The position numbers and the translations under genes are program-made. From Clostridiaceae bacterium (lineage in GTDB: Bacteria > Bacillota > Clostridia > Clostridiales > Clostridiaceae), in the NCBI GenBank assembly GCA_014380625.1, contig JACMJL010000217.1, positions 1 to 64,000 on the forward strand: 64,000 nt of DNA, in the 5' to 3' direction. Shown piece after piece: positions 26,454 through 35,645 of this stretch (its first letter is position 1; each line of letters opens with the position of its first letter). The notes under the pieces were generated by a model. It worked only from the letters and a program-made list of their open reading frames with translations. It was not told the origin of the DNA and searched no databases.

Positions 26454-26471
26454 GTTAAAAATTTTGTCGTT

Positions 26472-26507
26472 AAGATTTAGTAGTACATGCTACTAAATCT
26501 TTTTTTT
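26472..26507 (+). terminator. Terminator after the 73-aa gene
   Basis: AAGATTTAGTAG (26472-26483) and CTACTAAATCTT (26490-26501), 12 perfect pairs, then T8. Confidence 0.85.
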
Positions 26508-26657
26508 ACTTTAAAGTAAATTATATGACAAATTACATCAATTTATTACGGGATTTATTTTATATATTTAATGTAATTTGATAATGTAATTGTAAAAAAA
26601 AATAAAGTAATATATAATTAATTATAGTTATTCACAATTAAGGGAGCAGGTGTACAA

Positions 26658-27533
26658 ATGGAAAAAATAAATATAGTAATAGTAGATGACTCTCCTTTCC
26701 AAATTTCAATCTTAAGTGAGGTTCTTTCTGAAAACGGCTTCAATGTTGTAGGTGTCGCTAGCTCGTTAGAAGAAACAAAGGAAGTAGTAGGACGATTAAG
26801 GCCAGACCTTGTAACAATGGATATGACAATGACTGGAACTGACGGAATTGAATGTACAAAAGCAATACATGAAATTGATTCTAGTATTAAGGTAATAATA
26901 GTTAGCTCTATGATGGATGAAGAAATTGTAAGAAAAGCTAGAAAAGCGCATGTATCTGGATATATACAAAAACCAGTTGATAGTGAAGAAATAAGTTTAT
27001 TGATTAATAGAATAATTTCAAGTGAAGAAGTTTTTATAGAATTAGAACAAATGTATAGTAAAATGTTTAAGGAATCATTTTCTGATGTTTTTAATAAACT
27101 TACGAAAACTGTTCCGCAATTTGTAAGTGAAAATAATATTAATATTGAACAGAGTTCCAGAGGAATTGCTATTGTTTTAGGTATAATAGGGCAATATTCG
27201 GGACGAATGATTTATGATATGTCCTTCGAAACAGCTAAGAAAATGTCTTGCAATATTTTAAGAAGAGTGCCTAAAAACAGTGAAGAAGTGTTAAATGCAA
27301 TGGGCGAAATTTCCAATATGGTGGCTGGAAATGCTTGTTCAATGATTAATAAAAGGAATAAAATTTTGGGGCTAAGAGTTGCACCCCCAACTATATTTTA
27401 TGGAGAGTCTATCAGTATTTCTAAAGCAGTACTTGAAACGAATTTTTCTGCAATAACTAAAACAGAATTTGGTGAAATTGCTATAAATATAGGATTTAAA
27501 AGAGGTGAGGAAGAATGGATGTCAAACATATAA
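26658..27533 (+). CDS. Response regulator fused to a CheX-like phosphatase domain
   Basis: 291 residues. Receiver domain at 1-120: acidic pair D10-D11, phosphoacceptor D55 in LVTMDMTMTG, and the lysine in YIQKPVD near 107. Residues about 135-291 form a CheX/CheC-like domain with the signature EEVLNAMGEISNMVAGNACSM, where the E...N pair is the phosphatase site for CheY-P. A receiver tied to the enzyme that dephosphorylates receivers could limit its own signal. Overlaps the following cheX-like gene by 19 bases; no kinase or flagellar gene is near. Confidence 0.85.
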   Translation: MEKINIVIVDDSPFQISILSEVLSENGFNVVGVASSLEETKEVVGRLRPDLVTMDMTMTGTDGIECTKAIHEIDSSIKVIIVSSMMDEEIVRKARKAHVSGYIQKPVDSEEISLLINRIISSEEVFIELEQMYSKMFKESFSDVFNKLTKTVPQFVSENNINIEQSSRGIAIVLGIIGQYSGRMIYDMSFETAKKMSCNILRRVPKNSEEVLNAMGEISNMVAGNACSMINKRNKILGLRVAPPTIFYGESISISKAVLETNFSAITKTEFGEIAINIGFKRGEEEWMSNI

Positions 27534-27976
27534 ACCCATTTCTAGATTCTTTTACATCCATAATGCCTCAATTAGGATTAATTGATGTAAAAAAGAAGGG
27601 AATTACGCTTAGGGGAAGATTTATTGAGAGTCCTGGTGTAATGATTATAGTTGGCATAATTGGAGATATTAAAGGAAACGTAATTTATGCAACTACAATA
27701 GATAATGCTAAAAAAATTGCATCCGTAATGATGATGGGAATGCCTGTAAATGATTTAGATGAACTTGCTCAAAGTGCAATTTCAGAACTAACAAATATGT
27801 TAACTGCAAATGCAGCAATAGGTTTTTCAAAGCAAGATATAAATATTAACATCTCAACCCCAACATTAATGCATGGTAAATTTACAGCCAATTCAAGCTC
27901 TGATAAAGTACTATGTGTAGAAATGCTTATAGATGGAATGGCTTTTGAAGTAAACTTAGCATTAGAAAAGAACTAA
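27515..27976 (+). CDS. cheX: CheX-like chemotaxis phosphatase
   Basis: 153 residues. DELAQSAISELTNMLTANAAIGF carries the E...N phosphatase pair, and VMIIVGIIGDIKGNVIY is the first CheX strand pair. Dephosphorylates CheY-type receivers. Its start lies within the end of the receiver-CheX gene, preceded by GAGGAAG, so the two are translationally coupled and are likely partners. Away from any che operon in this window. Confidence 0.85.
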   Translation: MDVKHINPFLDSFTSIMPQLGLIDVKKKGITLRGRFIESPGVMIIVGIIGDIKGNVIYATTIDNAKKIASVMMMGMPVNDLDELAQSAISELTNMLTANAAIGFSKQDININISTPTLMHGKFTANSSSDKVLCVEMLIDGMAFEVNLALEKN

Positions 27977-27989
27977 AAAGTAAATTATC

Positions 27990-28023
27990 AAACTACTTTT
28001 GTAAAAACGAGAGTAGTTTTTTT
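27990..28023 (+). terminator. Terminator after cheX-like gene
   Basis: AAACTAC (27990-27996) pairs with GTAGTTT (28013-28019), followed by a run of T's. Confidence 0.6.
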
Positions 28024-28233
28024 CTCGAATATGAGTAAATAGAGTAATTTTTGGCTATAATAACTGTAGTTATTAAAATCTTTATATGTAAATGATAGTC
28101 AACAAAATTGATAAATGATTTATTTTGTGATATAGTTAGTATAAGTGTAATTAAAGCTATGTGATTTAATAGCTTAATATAATTTTAAAAATAAAACCAC
28201 TAATAATCCTAAATGATAAGGAGAATAATTATT

Positions 28234-28725
28234 TTGAAAAAAAATTACAATATAAAAAAGACCATTTCAATGAAACAGTTTGTTTTAGAGTTCGGAAATA
28301 CTTTCTCGAATCACATGAAAGATAGGTTGCTTGAATTAGAATTAGGTAGTGTATTAATAAGAAAAGAAGAAACATATAGACTTAACCTTAAACATGTTGA
28401 ACATATAAAATACGACGCAAGCGCACAAGACAGTGGTAAAGGTCAGAAGGAAAATGTTTATGGACAGTTCATAGTAATCGAAGAAATTCTATACTATGCA
28501 GAAAATTGCACTGAAAGTAATCAAGTAATGCAAGCGCCTGTTGTATCTAAGATATATAAGGGTTTAAGTGATGAGGGTATAATTTCAGTTGAAGGTGTAA
28601 ATGCAAAAAAAATAGATGATAGTAATATTGACTTTGTAATAGATTCTATTTTAGCTGTCTTTCCTGAAGTTTCAAAGGAATATTTAAAAATAGTAAAAGG
28701 TATGCTTTCACTATCAAGGAAATAA
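28234..28725 (+). CDS. Protein of unknown function (163 aa)
   Basis: TTG 28234 is taken as the start because AAGGAG at 28218-28223 precedes it by ten bases; ATG 28213 would place that site inside the gene. Soluble, mixed helical protein with MKQFVLEFGNTFSNHMKDR and a C-terminal region IDSILAVFPEVSKEYLKIVKG. No cysteine motif or membrane segment seen, and no family recognised. A terminator (AAAGACTC/GAGTCTTT) follows. Confidence 0.55.
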   Translation: MKKNYNIKKTISMKQFVLEFGNTFSNHMKDRLLELELGSVLIRKEETYRLNLKHVEHIKYDASAQDSGKGQKENVYGQFIVIEEILYYAENCTESNQVMQAPVVSKIYKGLSDEGIISVEGVNAKKIDDSNIDFVIDSILAVFPEVSKEYLKIVKGMLSLSRK

Positions 28726-28735
28726 TTAATAAAAA

Positions 28736-28766
28736 AGACTCAGGCGTAAAGCTCGAGTCTTTATAA
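28736..28766 (+). terminator. Terminator after the 163-aa gene
   Basis: AAAGACTC and GAGTCTTT flank a loop of about 14 bases. Confidence 0.6.
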
Positions 28767-28801
28767 AAGTTAAAGCTTTTGTCTTTAATTATATAATAAA
28801 A

Positions 28802-28842
28802 GTAACCGAGGCTAAAATAATAGTTGCTTGGTTATTTTTCAT
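28802..28842 (+). terminator. Second hairpin with T run upstream of the merR-methyltransferase promoter
   Basis: TAACCGAG pairs with CTTGGTTA (one G-T) around a loop of about 19 bases, then TTTTT. It may end a short transcript or back up the terminator just before it. Confidence 0.5.
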
Positions 28843-28894
28843 TTAAAGAATTGATAGTTATTCTAAAAAAATATAACTTAAAAATAAAAAACTA

Positions 28895-28925
28895 TTGTAC
28901 ATGACGTTACGTAATGTATTACAAT
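28895..28925 (+). promoter_or_regulatory. MerR-type promoter with 19-bp spacer
   Basis: TTGTAC (28895-28900) and TACAAT (28920-28925) are separated by 19 bases, the stretched spacing typical of promoters activated by MerR proteins. The spacer contains the palindrome TTACGTAA, and the outer TTGTA/TACAA are inverted repeats. The MerR-fusion gene begins about 20 bases downstream, so autoregulation is likely. Confidence 0.65.
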
Positions 28926-28944
28926 CTAATTGTGAGGTGATATC

Positions 28945-30132
28945 ATGTCGGAGTTATATTCTATAGGCCAATTCGCAGAAATTGCAGGAGTTACACTAAG
29001 GACATTAAGATATTATGATAAAATTGGATTATTAAGACCCTGTTCTCATACAGATTCAGGTCATAGGTTATATAGTAGACAGGATTTTGCTAGACTTCAA
29101 AAGGTATTAACCTTAAAATATATTGGACTTTCACTTGAAGAAATATCAAATGTAATCAAATTTGATATTTCAGATAAAGATTTTAAAAAATCCTTAGAAA
29201 TTCAACGAAAGATTATTGATGATAAGATGCATCATATGCATTTAATTACTAAAGCTATTGACGAGACCCTAACCATGATTAATAAAGACTCGATTTTAAA
29301 TTGGCGCAGATTTGTTAATATTATTAATGTATTAAATATGGATAGTAGATGGTTAGAACAATATGAAAATGCTTCCAATTTAAAATCGCGTATAAGAATT
29401 CATGAATTATTTAGTACAAATAAAAAAGGGTGGATGGAATGGTATTTTAAACAGCTGAATATTCCACTAAAGAGTAAAGTATTAGAATTAGGCTGTGGAG
29501 ATGGTTCCTTTTGGTATAAAAACATAGATAAGATTCCAAAGGGATGGGAAATCACGCTTACAGATTTTTCACAAGGAATGCTGAGGGATGCAAAAAAAAC
29601 TTTAGAAAACAAAAAAGTAACCTTTCAATTTAAAAAGGTTGATGCAGAGGACATCCCCTATGAGGATGAGAGTTTTGATGCCGTGATTTGTAACCATGTA
29701 CTGAGCCATGTTTCTGATATTGACAAAGTACTAGGTGAAATTTATAGAGTAACAAAAGACGGGGGCCATATCTATGCCTCTACTGTTGGTCAAAATCATA
29801 TGAAGGAAATGAGAGATATAATCGAAGATTTTGATTCTAAAGATATTACCACCGAGAGTTGGGGGTTAACAGAAAAGTTTCAACTTGAAAATGGTTATGA
29901 AAAAGTTAACAAATTCTTTAAAGCTGTGGAGTTAGTAAGATATAGTGACAATCTTGTGGTTACTGAGGCTAGACCCTTAATAGATTATATTTTTTCAGTA
30001 CCAGGAAATGTTAAACAGATTTTTAATGAAGAAAAATTAAATAAATTAATAGATTATTTAGAAAACCAAATATTAAAAACCGGTGGGATCTTTATCACCA
30101 AGGATACAGGTTTTTTTAAAGGAATAAAGTAG
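28945..30132 (+). CDS. MerR-family regulator fused to a SAM-dependent methyltransferase
   Basis: 395 residues. Residues 1-115 are a MerR DNA-binding domain (YSIGQFAEIAGVTLRTLRYYDKIGLLRP, then the dimerisation helix). Residues about 170-280 are a class I methyltransferase: motif I KVLELGCGDGSFWY, then TLTDFSQGM, and AEDIPYEDESFDAVICNHVLSHV. The C-terminal 100 residues complete the fold or bind substrate. The enzyme part may sense or modify the inducer. It leads an operon (15- and 15-base gaps) with two DegT-type aminotransferases and has a MerR-type promoter. Confidence 0.88.
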   Translation: MSELYSIGQFAEIAGVTLRTLRYYDKIGLLRPCSHTDSGHRLYSRQDFARLQKVLTLKYIGLSLEEISNVIKFDISDKDFKKSLEIQRKIIDDKMHHMHLITKAIDETLTMINKDSILNWRRFVNIINVLNMDSRWLEQYENASNLKSRIRIHELFSTNKKGWMEWYFKQLNIPLKSKVLELGCGDGSFWYKNIDKIPKGWEITLTDFSQGMLRDAKKTLENKKVTFQFKKVDAEDIPYEDESFDAVICNHVLSHVSDIDKVLGEIYRVTKDGGHIYASTVGQNHMKEMRDIIEDFDSKDITTESWGLTEKFQLENGYEKVNKFFKAVELVRYSDNLVVTEARPLIDYIFSVPGNVKQIFNEEKLNKLIDYLENQILKTGGIFITKDTGFFKGIK

Positions 30133-30147
30133 AAAGAAGGAATTATA

Positions 30148-31326
30148 ATGGCCATTAAAAAAATCCCATTTTCACCACCAGACATAACTGACAAAGAAAT
30201 TGCTGCTGTGGTAGAGGTGCTAAAATCAGGTTGGGTTACCTCAGGACCAAAGGTAACAAATTTTGAGAAAGCTATCTCAGACTACTGTGATGTAAAAAAA
30301 TCAATTGTTTTAAGTAGTGCTACTGCCGGGATGGAAGTGCTATATAAAGTTTTGGATATAAAGGAAAATTCAGAAGTGTTAACGACACCCTACACATATA
30401 CAGCAACAGCTAGCTCGCTATTGCATAGGGGAATCAAACCTACTTTTGTGGATGTAAAAAAAGACAGCTTCCTTATTGATGAGGAAAAGTTGGCTGAAGC
30501 AATTACTCCAAACACTAAGTTAATTTCTACCGTTGATTTCGCTGGTGTACCTGTAGATTATGATAAAATTAAAGATATGTTAAGTTCCATTGGTAGAAAG
30601 GACATAGTTCTGATGTCTGATTCTGCTCATGCATTCGGTGCTTCTTACAAAGGTAAGAAGGTAGGCGGACAATTTGATTTTCACATTTTTTCTTTTCATG
30701 CAGTAAAGAATTTAATCACTGCAGAAGGTGGAGCAGTAACCTTTAATGATAATAATTATCTAGGAAAAGAGGATCTTTTTAAAAAGTTTAAACTTGAATC
30801 TCTTCATGGACAGTCCAAGGATGCATTTTCAAAGGTAAAACCTGGTGCCTGGAAATATGATATTCTAACGGATGGTTACAAATATAATATGACTGATATT
30901 CAGGCTGCTTTGGGACTTGTTCAGTTGGAACGTTACGAGGAAATGTTAAGTAAAAGAAAAGAATTATTCAACATTTATACGGATGAATTAAAGGGAAAAG
31001 AATGGGCAATAACTCCTTTTCAAAAAAATTCAATAATGGAGACATCTTACCATCTTTATCCATTACGAATTAGAGGCTTTAAAGAAGCTCAGCGTGATCA
31101 GTTAATTGAAATGCTTGCAGAGTTAGATATTGCAACAAATGTACACTTTATACCTCTTCCTATGTTTACATTATATAAAAATTTAGGATATGATATTAAA
31201 AATTATCCGAATGCCTATGAAGTATATTCAAATGAAATAACATTACCTCTTTACTCAACTCTTTCAAAAGAGGATGCAGGTTATGTTGTACAAAAACTTA
31301 TAGAGTTTGTAGAAAAAATAAGATAA
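30148..31326 (+). CDS. DegT/DnrJ/EryC1-family aminotransferase (first of two)
   Basis: 392 residues. PLP fold with SGWVTSGPKVTNFEKA at the N-terminus, SSATAGMEVLYKVL for phosphate binding, SDSAHAFGASYKGKKVGG with the aspartate that contacts the pyridine nitrogen, and the Schiff-base lysine in FSFHAVKNLITAEGG. Enzymes of this family usually aminate or dehydrate nucleotide-linked keto-sugars. No sugar-nucleotide gene is nearby, so the substrate is unclear. The second copy follows 15 bases later and is only distantly similar. Confidence 0.85.
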   Translation: MAIKKIPFSPPDITDKEIAAVVEVLKSGWVTSGPKVTNFEKAISDYCDVKKSIVLSSATAGMEVLYKVLDIKENSEVLTTPYTYTATASSLLHRGIKPTFVDVKKDSFLIDEEKLAEAITPNTKLISTVDFAGVPVDYDKIKDMLSSIGRKDIVLMSDSAHAFGASYKGKKVGGQFDFHIFSFHAVKNLITAEGGAVTFNDNNYLGKEDLFKKFKLESLHGQSKDAFSKVKPGAWKYDILTDGYKYNMTDIQAALGLVQLERYEEMLSKRKELFNIYTDELKGKEWAITPFQKNSIMETSYHLYPLRIRGFKEAQRDQLIEMLAELDIATNVHFIPLPMFTLYKNLGYDIKNYPNAYEVYSNEITLPLYSTLSKEDAGYVVQKLIEFVEKIR

Positions 31327-31341
31327 CAGGAGGGTCATAAA

Positions 31342-32460
31342 TTGAAAGTTGATTTTTATACTTCCAAGAGAGAATATAACGAAAATAAAAAAGAATTTGA
31401 TGATGCGGTAATTAACGTTATGCAAGCAGGAATTGCAACTCTTGGAAAAGAGGTAGTTGATTTCGAAAAATCTATTGAAGAATTTACTGGTGCTAAGCAT
31501 GCCATTGCTGTTGCATCTGGTACTGATGCATTAATTTTAGCCTCTGATATTTTAGGATTTGAAAATGGAAAAGAAGTCATTACGTCCCCATTTACTTTTC
31601 TTGCTTCTACTTCTTGTATAACAAGAAGAGGAGGCAAGCCAGTTTTTGTAGATATTGATGAAGAAACCTTTAATATTGATACAAATAAAATTGAAGAAAA
31701 GATTACAAAGGATACTGTTGGAATAGTTCCAATTCATCTTTTTTCACAAATGGCTGATATGGATAAAATAATGGGCATAGCGGGAAAATATAACTTAAGA
31801 GTACTAGAAGATGCTGCGGAGGCTTTCGGAATGCAGTGGAAGGGTACTGGAGCTGAATATAGTCATGCAGGTACCATTGGAGACTTTGGAGTTTTCTCTT
31901 TCTTTCCAACTAAAACTATTGGTGCGTACGGTGATGGTGGAATGATAGTAACTAACAATGATGAACTTGCTAGTTTAGCAAGGATGTATAGAGTACATGG
32001 AGCATCAAAAAAATATCACTATGATTATATTGGTTACAATTCAAGGTTAGATACTATGCAAGCAGCTATACTTCAAGTGAAGATGAAATACATAAGAGAA
32101 AACATTAAAAAAAGGGAAACCGTTGCAAATTGGTATTTTGATAGATTAAAGGGTTGTGAAGCTATAAAGTTTGCTACTTTAAAAGGTAACCAAAACCCTG
32201 TATATTATGTATTTAACATATTAACAGAAAAAAGAGATGAACTTGCAGAATATTTAAAGAAGAATCAGGTTCAATTTAGTATTTATTACCCAATACCTTT
32301 ACATCTTCAAAAGTGTTTTAGTTATTTAGGTTACAAAAAAGGAGATTTCCCAGTTACTGAAAGTATATGTGGAAAGATTCTTGCACTTCCTATATATCCT
32401 CAAATAACAGAAATGGAAGTTGACTTTGTATGTGAAACAATTAGAAATTTTTTCAAATAA
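31342..32460 (+). CDS. DegT/DnrJ/EryC1-family aminotransferase (second of two)
   Basis: 372 residues from TTG 31342, preceded by AGGAGGG. Contains GTDALILASDIL, LEDAAEAFGMQWKG and the Schiff-base lysine in FSFFPTKTIGAYGDGGM, closer to the WecE/VioA-like sugar aminotransferases than is the upstream copy. The two proteins could form a heteromer or act in order on one substrate; this is inference. Followed by a terminator, so the operon has three genes. Confidence 0.87.
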   Translation: MKVDFYTSKREYNENKKEFDDAVINVMQAGIATLGKEVVDFEKSIEEFTGAKHAIAVASGTDALILASDILGFENGKEVITSPFTFLASTSCITRRGGKPVFVDIDEETFNIDTNKIEEKITKDTVGIVPIHLFSQMADMDKIMGIAGKYNLRVLEDAAEAFGMQWKGTGAEYSHAGTIGDFGVFSFFPTKTIGAYGDGGMIVTNNDELASLARMYRVHGASKKYHYDYIGYNSRLDTMQAAILQVKMKYIRENIKKRETVANWYFDRLKGCEAIKFATLKGNQNPVYYVFNILTEKRDELAEYLKKNQVQFSIYYPIPLHLQKCFSYLGYKKGDFPVTESICGKILALPIYPQITEMEVDFVCETIRNFFK

Positions 32461-32471
32461 TGTTATCAATC

Positions 32472-32510
32472 TTAGGCATACTAAACTTAAATTTAGTATG
32501 CCTAAATTTT
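32472..32510 (+). terminator. Terminator of the merR-methyltransferase operon
   Basis: TTAGGCATACTAAA pairs with TTTAGTATGCCTAA, 14 perfect pairs with a short loop, T-rich tail. Confidence 0.85.
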
Positions 32511-32535
32511 ATTTATAATTTAGGGAGGGATTAAA

Positions 32536-32880
32536 ATGAACTTACAGGAATTCAGGGAATATTGCTCTTTTAAAAAAAATGTAACAGAATCATTTCCTTT
32601 TGATGAGGAAACTTTAGTTATTAAGGTAAAATCTAAGATGTTTGCCTTAACTAATATAAATAATAAGGACTTTAGTATAAATTTAAAATGTGACCCAATG
32701 CTTTCACAAGCTTTAAGGCAAGAGTATAAAGCTATAACTCCTGGGTATCATATGAATAAGACACATTGGAACACTATTATTATTGATGGTTCAATTAATA
32801 AAGAGAAGTTATTATTTTTAGTGGATCTATCCTATGATTTAGTAGTAAAAGGCTTAAAAAAAAGCGAAAGGTGGGAATAG
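32536..32880 (+). CDS. MmcQ/YjbR family protein
   Basis: 114 residues. Begins MNLQEFREYCSFKKNVTESFPF, then DEETLVIKVKSKMFALT, LKCDPMLSQALRQEY, ITPGYHMNKTHWNT and a C-terminal LVDLSYDLVVKGL, the usual order in this CyaY-like fold family often found near resistance genes. May bind DNA; function not established. GGGAGGG precedes the start and a terminator (GCGAAAG/CTTTCGC, 32867-32906) follows. Confidence 0.85.
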   Translation: MNLQEFREYCSFKKNVTESFPFDEETLVIKVKSKMFALTNINNKDFSINLKCDPMLSQALRQEYKAITPGYHMNKTHWNTIIIDGSINKEKLLFLVDLSYDLVVKGLKKSERWE

Positions 32881-32908
32881 GCATTATTATGCCAGCTTTC
32901 GCTTTTTA
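32866..32908 (+). terminator. Terminator after the MmcQ/YjbR gene
   Basis: GCGAAAG and CTTTCGC enclose a second inner stem GGCAT/ATGCC; TTTTT follows. Confidence 0.75.
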
Positions 32909-33109
32909 GTTAACTTCAGTGTTTTTAAACTTAAAAGCCTTACATAATAAATATTATGTAAACTAATTTTAATGTAAACCAGTGTTAATTGATACTTTTT
33001 TTAAAATCCAGACACAGTTTTATTATTTTATTAATACTTTATTTACTAAAGTATAAAGTATTTGATATAATATACATGTTAAATAATATAAATAAGAGGA
33101 GATCTTTTT

Positions 33110-34273
33110 ATGACAGATATGAGTATGGGCGATATGTTAGATTCACTAGAAGGAACTTTAAAGAGAATTAATAGTGGAGATGTAGTTAAAGGTACGGTTA
33201 TTTCTTTAACTGAAGAGGAGGTTTTTGTAAATATTGGATTTATGTCTGATGGAATAATAAGTAGTGAAGAACTTTCACAGGACACTGCAATTAAGCCTAA
33301 GGATATTCTTAAGGTTGGGGATGAAATAGAAGTATATATCCTTAATGTTAATGATGGGGAAGGTAATGTGGCTTTGTCTTTAAAGAAAGCAGAATATTAT
33401 AAGGTTTGGGACGAATTTGAGGATTCTTTCAATAAGGGTACCTTAATTAAAGTTACAGTTGCTGAAGTGGTTAAGGGGGGAGTAATAGCATTCGTTAAGG
33501 GTGTTAGAGGATTTATACCAGCTTCCCAGGTTTCTGCAAGCTATGTTGAAAATCTTCAAGAATATGTTGGTAAAGTACTTGAAGTAAAAGTAATCGAATT
33601 AGATAAAGAAAATGAAAAAGTTATATTATCAAGAAAAGAAGTTGAAAAGGTTGAACTTGAGGAAAAGAAAAGTAAGATATGGGATACCTTAGTAAAGGGT
33701 GAAAAACGAACAGGGGTAGTGAAAAGACTTGTGAAGTTTGGTGCTTTTGTAGATATCGGAGGAATGGATGGACTAATACATATTTCGGAAATGTCTTGGA
33801 AAAGAATTTCTGATCCTTCTGAAGTAGTTTCTGTTGGAGATAAGGTAGAAGTTTATATAATTGATTTTGATAAGTCAAAGGATAGAATTTCATTGGGATT
33901 AAAAGAAGTAACTGAAAATCCTTGGAATGTTATTTTTCAAAAAATTAAAGTAGGTAGCATTGTGGAAGGTACTGTTGTAAATCTATTAGATTTTGGGGCA
34001 TTTGTAGAGATAGAGGCTGGAGTAGAAGGATTAGTTCATATTTCTAATATTTCAGAAGAAAGAATTTCAAAACCTTCAAGTGTTTTAAATATAGGGGATA
34101 AAGTAAAGGTAAAGATTATTGAAATAGATGAGAAAAGTAAAAAAATTGGATTAAGTATTAAAGATGCTGAGTTTAAAGAAGAAGAAAATTATGCATCTTA
34201 TAATAATAATAATAGTAATTTAGGAACTACAATAGGTGATTTGTTTAAAGATAAGTTTAAAGATTTTAAATAA
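33110..34273 (+). CDS. rpsA: Ribosomal protein S1-like, four S1 domains
   Basis: 387 residues with four S1 RNA-binding repeats at about 20-90 (GDVVKGTVISLTEEEVFVNI), 103-170 (GTLIKVTVAEVVKGGVIAF), 188-258 (KRTGVVKRLVKFGAFVDIGG, DGLIHISEMSW) and 275-345 (GSIVEGTVVNLLDFGAFVEI, EGLVHISNIS). Length and number of repeats match the Firmicute YpfD-type protein rather than the six-domain E. coli S1. Binds mRNA; whether it is a true ribosomal subunit protein in clostridia is debated. AGAGGAG precedes the ATG. Often fused to ispH in clostridia; here it is separate. Confidence 0.88.
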   Translation: MTDMSMGDMLDSLEGTLKRINSGDVVKGTVISLTEEEVFVNIGFMSDGIISSEELSQDTAIKPKDILKVGDEIEVYILNVNDGEGNVALSLKKAEYYKVWDEFEDSFNKGTLIKVTVAEVVKGGVIAFVKGVRGFIPASQVSASYVENLQEYVGKVLEVKVIELDKENEKVILSRKEVEKVELEEKKSKIWDTLVKGEKRTGVVKRLVKFGAFVDIGGMDGLIHISEMSWKRISDPSEVVSVGDKVEVYIIDFDKSKDRISLGLKEVTENPWNVIFQKIKVGSIVEGTVVNLLDFGAFVEIEAGVEGLVHISNISEERISKPSSVLNIGDKVKVKIIEIDEKSKKIGLSIKDAEFKEEENYASYNNNNSNLGTTIGDLFKDKFKDFK

Positions 34274-34274
34274 T

Positions 34275-34312
34275 AATAAGGATACGCCTTTTGGCGTATC
34301 CTTATTATTATT
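34275..34312. terminator. Bidirectional terminator after rpsA-like gene
   Basis: AATAATAAGGATACGCC and GGCGTATCCTTATTATT pair over 17 bases around TTTT; it serves both convergent genes. Confidence 0.9.
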
Positions 34313-35415
34313 TATAGAACTTTTTGGTTTTTAATTCTTTTATCCATAAAATCTTCAAGTAAGGTTTTTATTAAGGCAATAGTGGGAACTCCAAGTAACA
34401 TTCCTAGAATTCCGAAAAGCCCTCCACCGAGTACAATACCTAATATAATTAATAAGGGACTAAGTCCAACCTTATCTCCAATGATTTTTGGGGATATGAA
34501 CCATCCATCAATATTACTTAAGGTTATTATAAATAGTACTAGCTCCACAGATTTTATTGGGCTAAAGAATATAGTTATCACGGCTGCAGGGACCATTCCA
34601 ATAATGTTTCCAAAGTAAGGAATCATATTTGTAACTCCGATTACTAAACTAAAGGGTAAAGCATAAGGTATTTTCAGAATAAAGAATCCGATAAAAGTAA
34701 TAATACCAAAAATAATAGAGTCAATCATTTTTCCAATAAAATATTTATTAAAAGTAGTATTAACTATTTTCCCGAAATAAATTAATTTTAAAGCATGGTT
34801 TTCATTTAAAATTGAGTAAATAAATTTCTTAAGATTGAAAATAATAGATTCCTTGTCCATTAGAAAATAAACAGATATTACGATTCCAGACAGTAACTTC
34901 ATAAAGAAAGAACTTAAACTCATTAGGTTATTAATAATAATTTGTAAACCTGGAGTAAAGTATGTAGTAATATCTTTATTAAAAGTAGTAAGGTAATCTT
35001 TTAAGTAAGTAGTAACGTCGAATTTGTTTAATAGTTCATTTTCAGATAGAAAATCAGTAGACCATTTATAGGCTTTATCTGCGAACTGAGGAGTATTATT
35101 AAATAAATCAACGGCACTTTTTATAAAGTTAGGAGTAACCAAGGTTATTATTAAAATTATGATACCTACAAATAATGTATAAATAATACCTATACTGTAT
35201 ATCCTTTCCATTTTTGTCTTCTTTTCAATGTATACCATTAGGGGATTAAGTATATATGCTATAACGAAACCCCAAATAAAATAGCTGAGTAAAGAAGAAA
35301 TTTTGTGAAGAATTGAACCTATATTTTCAATGTTATTTACTACTCTATAAAGAAGAAAAGTGATAATGATTATAGGGATAAGCTCTATGTATGGTATTTT
35401 TTTAAATTTAATCAA
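34312..35415 (-). CDS. AI-2E family transporter
   Basis: 367 residues with about eight membrane helices. The family signature is seen in SYFIWGFVIAYILNPLM near the N-terminus, VISVYFLMDKE in the middle, and GVTNMIPYFGNIIGMVPAAVI and ILGIVLGGGLFGILGMLLGVP toward the C-terminus. Members export small molecules such as AI-2 or act as Na+/H+ antiporters; the substrate here is not known. Monocistronic. Confidence 0.85.
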   Translation of the reverse strand: MIKFKKIPYIELIPIIIITFLLYRVVNNIENIGSILHKISSLLSYFIWGFVIAYILNPLMVYIEKKTKMERIYSIGIIYTLFVGIIILIITLVTPNFIKSAVDLFNNTPQFADKAYKWSTDFLSENELLNKFDVTTYLKDYLTTFNKDITTYFTPGLQIIINNLMSLSSFFMKLLSGIVISVYFLMDKESIIFNLKKFIYSILNENHALKLIYFGKIVNTTFNKYFIGKMIDSIIFGIITFIGFFILKIPYALPFSLVIGVTNMIPYFGNIIGMVPAAVITIFFSPIKSVELVLFIITLSNIDGWFISPKIIGDKVGLSPLLIILGIVLGGGLFGILGMLLGVPTIALIKTLLEDFMDKRIKNQKVL

Positions 35416-35544
35416 TGTAATTCCCCCAATTAAGATTTATATATTCAAGTATAGCAGTTAAAAACAATTAATTGAAGGGTTTTATGATATTTACATAAGA
35501 TTAGTACTAGAATCCATACTTAAAAATGACTAAAAGTAATATAG

Positions 35545-35556
35545 TGACAAATGTCA
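35545..35556. promoter_or_regulatory. Possible operator TGACA-AA-TGTCA
   Basis: A perfect 5-bp inverted repeat with a 2-base centre, 90 bases before the ABC operon that encodes its own NarL-type regulator. The spacing and symmetry suit a dimeric LuxR/NarL-type response regulator. Candidate only. Confidence 0.4.
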
Positions 35557-35645
35557 TTGTAAATCCTTATATCTGTAACTAATAAGTACTTAAATATTAA
35601 TATAAGATTAGATTAAAGAAAAATTATATAAAAAGGGTGATGAAA

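Noticed and set aside
30148-32460. The two aminotransferases as a recent tandem duplication
   Set aside because: Their active-site sequences differ widely (FHAVKNLITAEGG against FPTKTIGAYGDGG), so they are old, separate members of the family.
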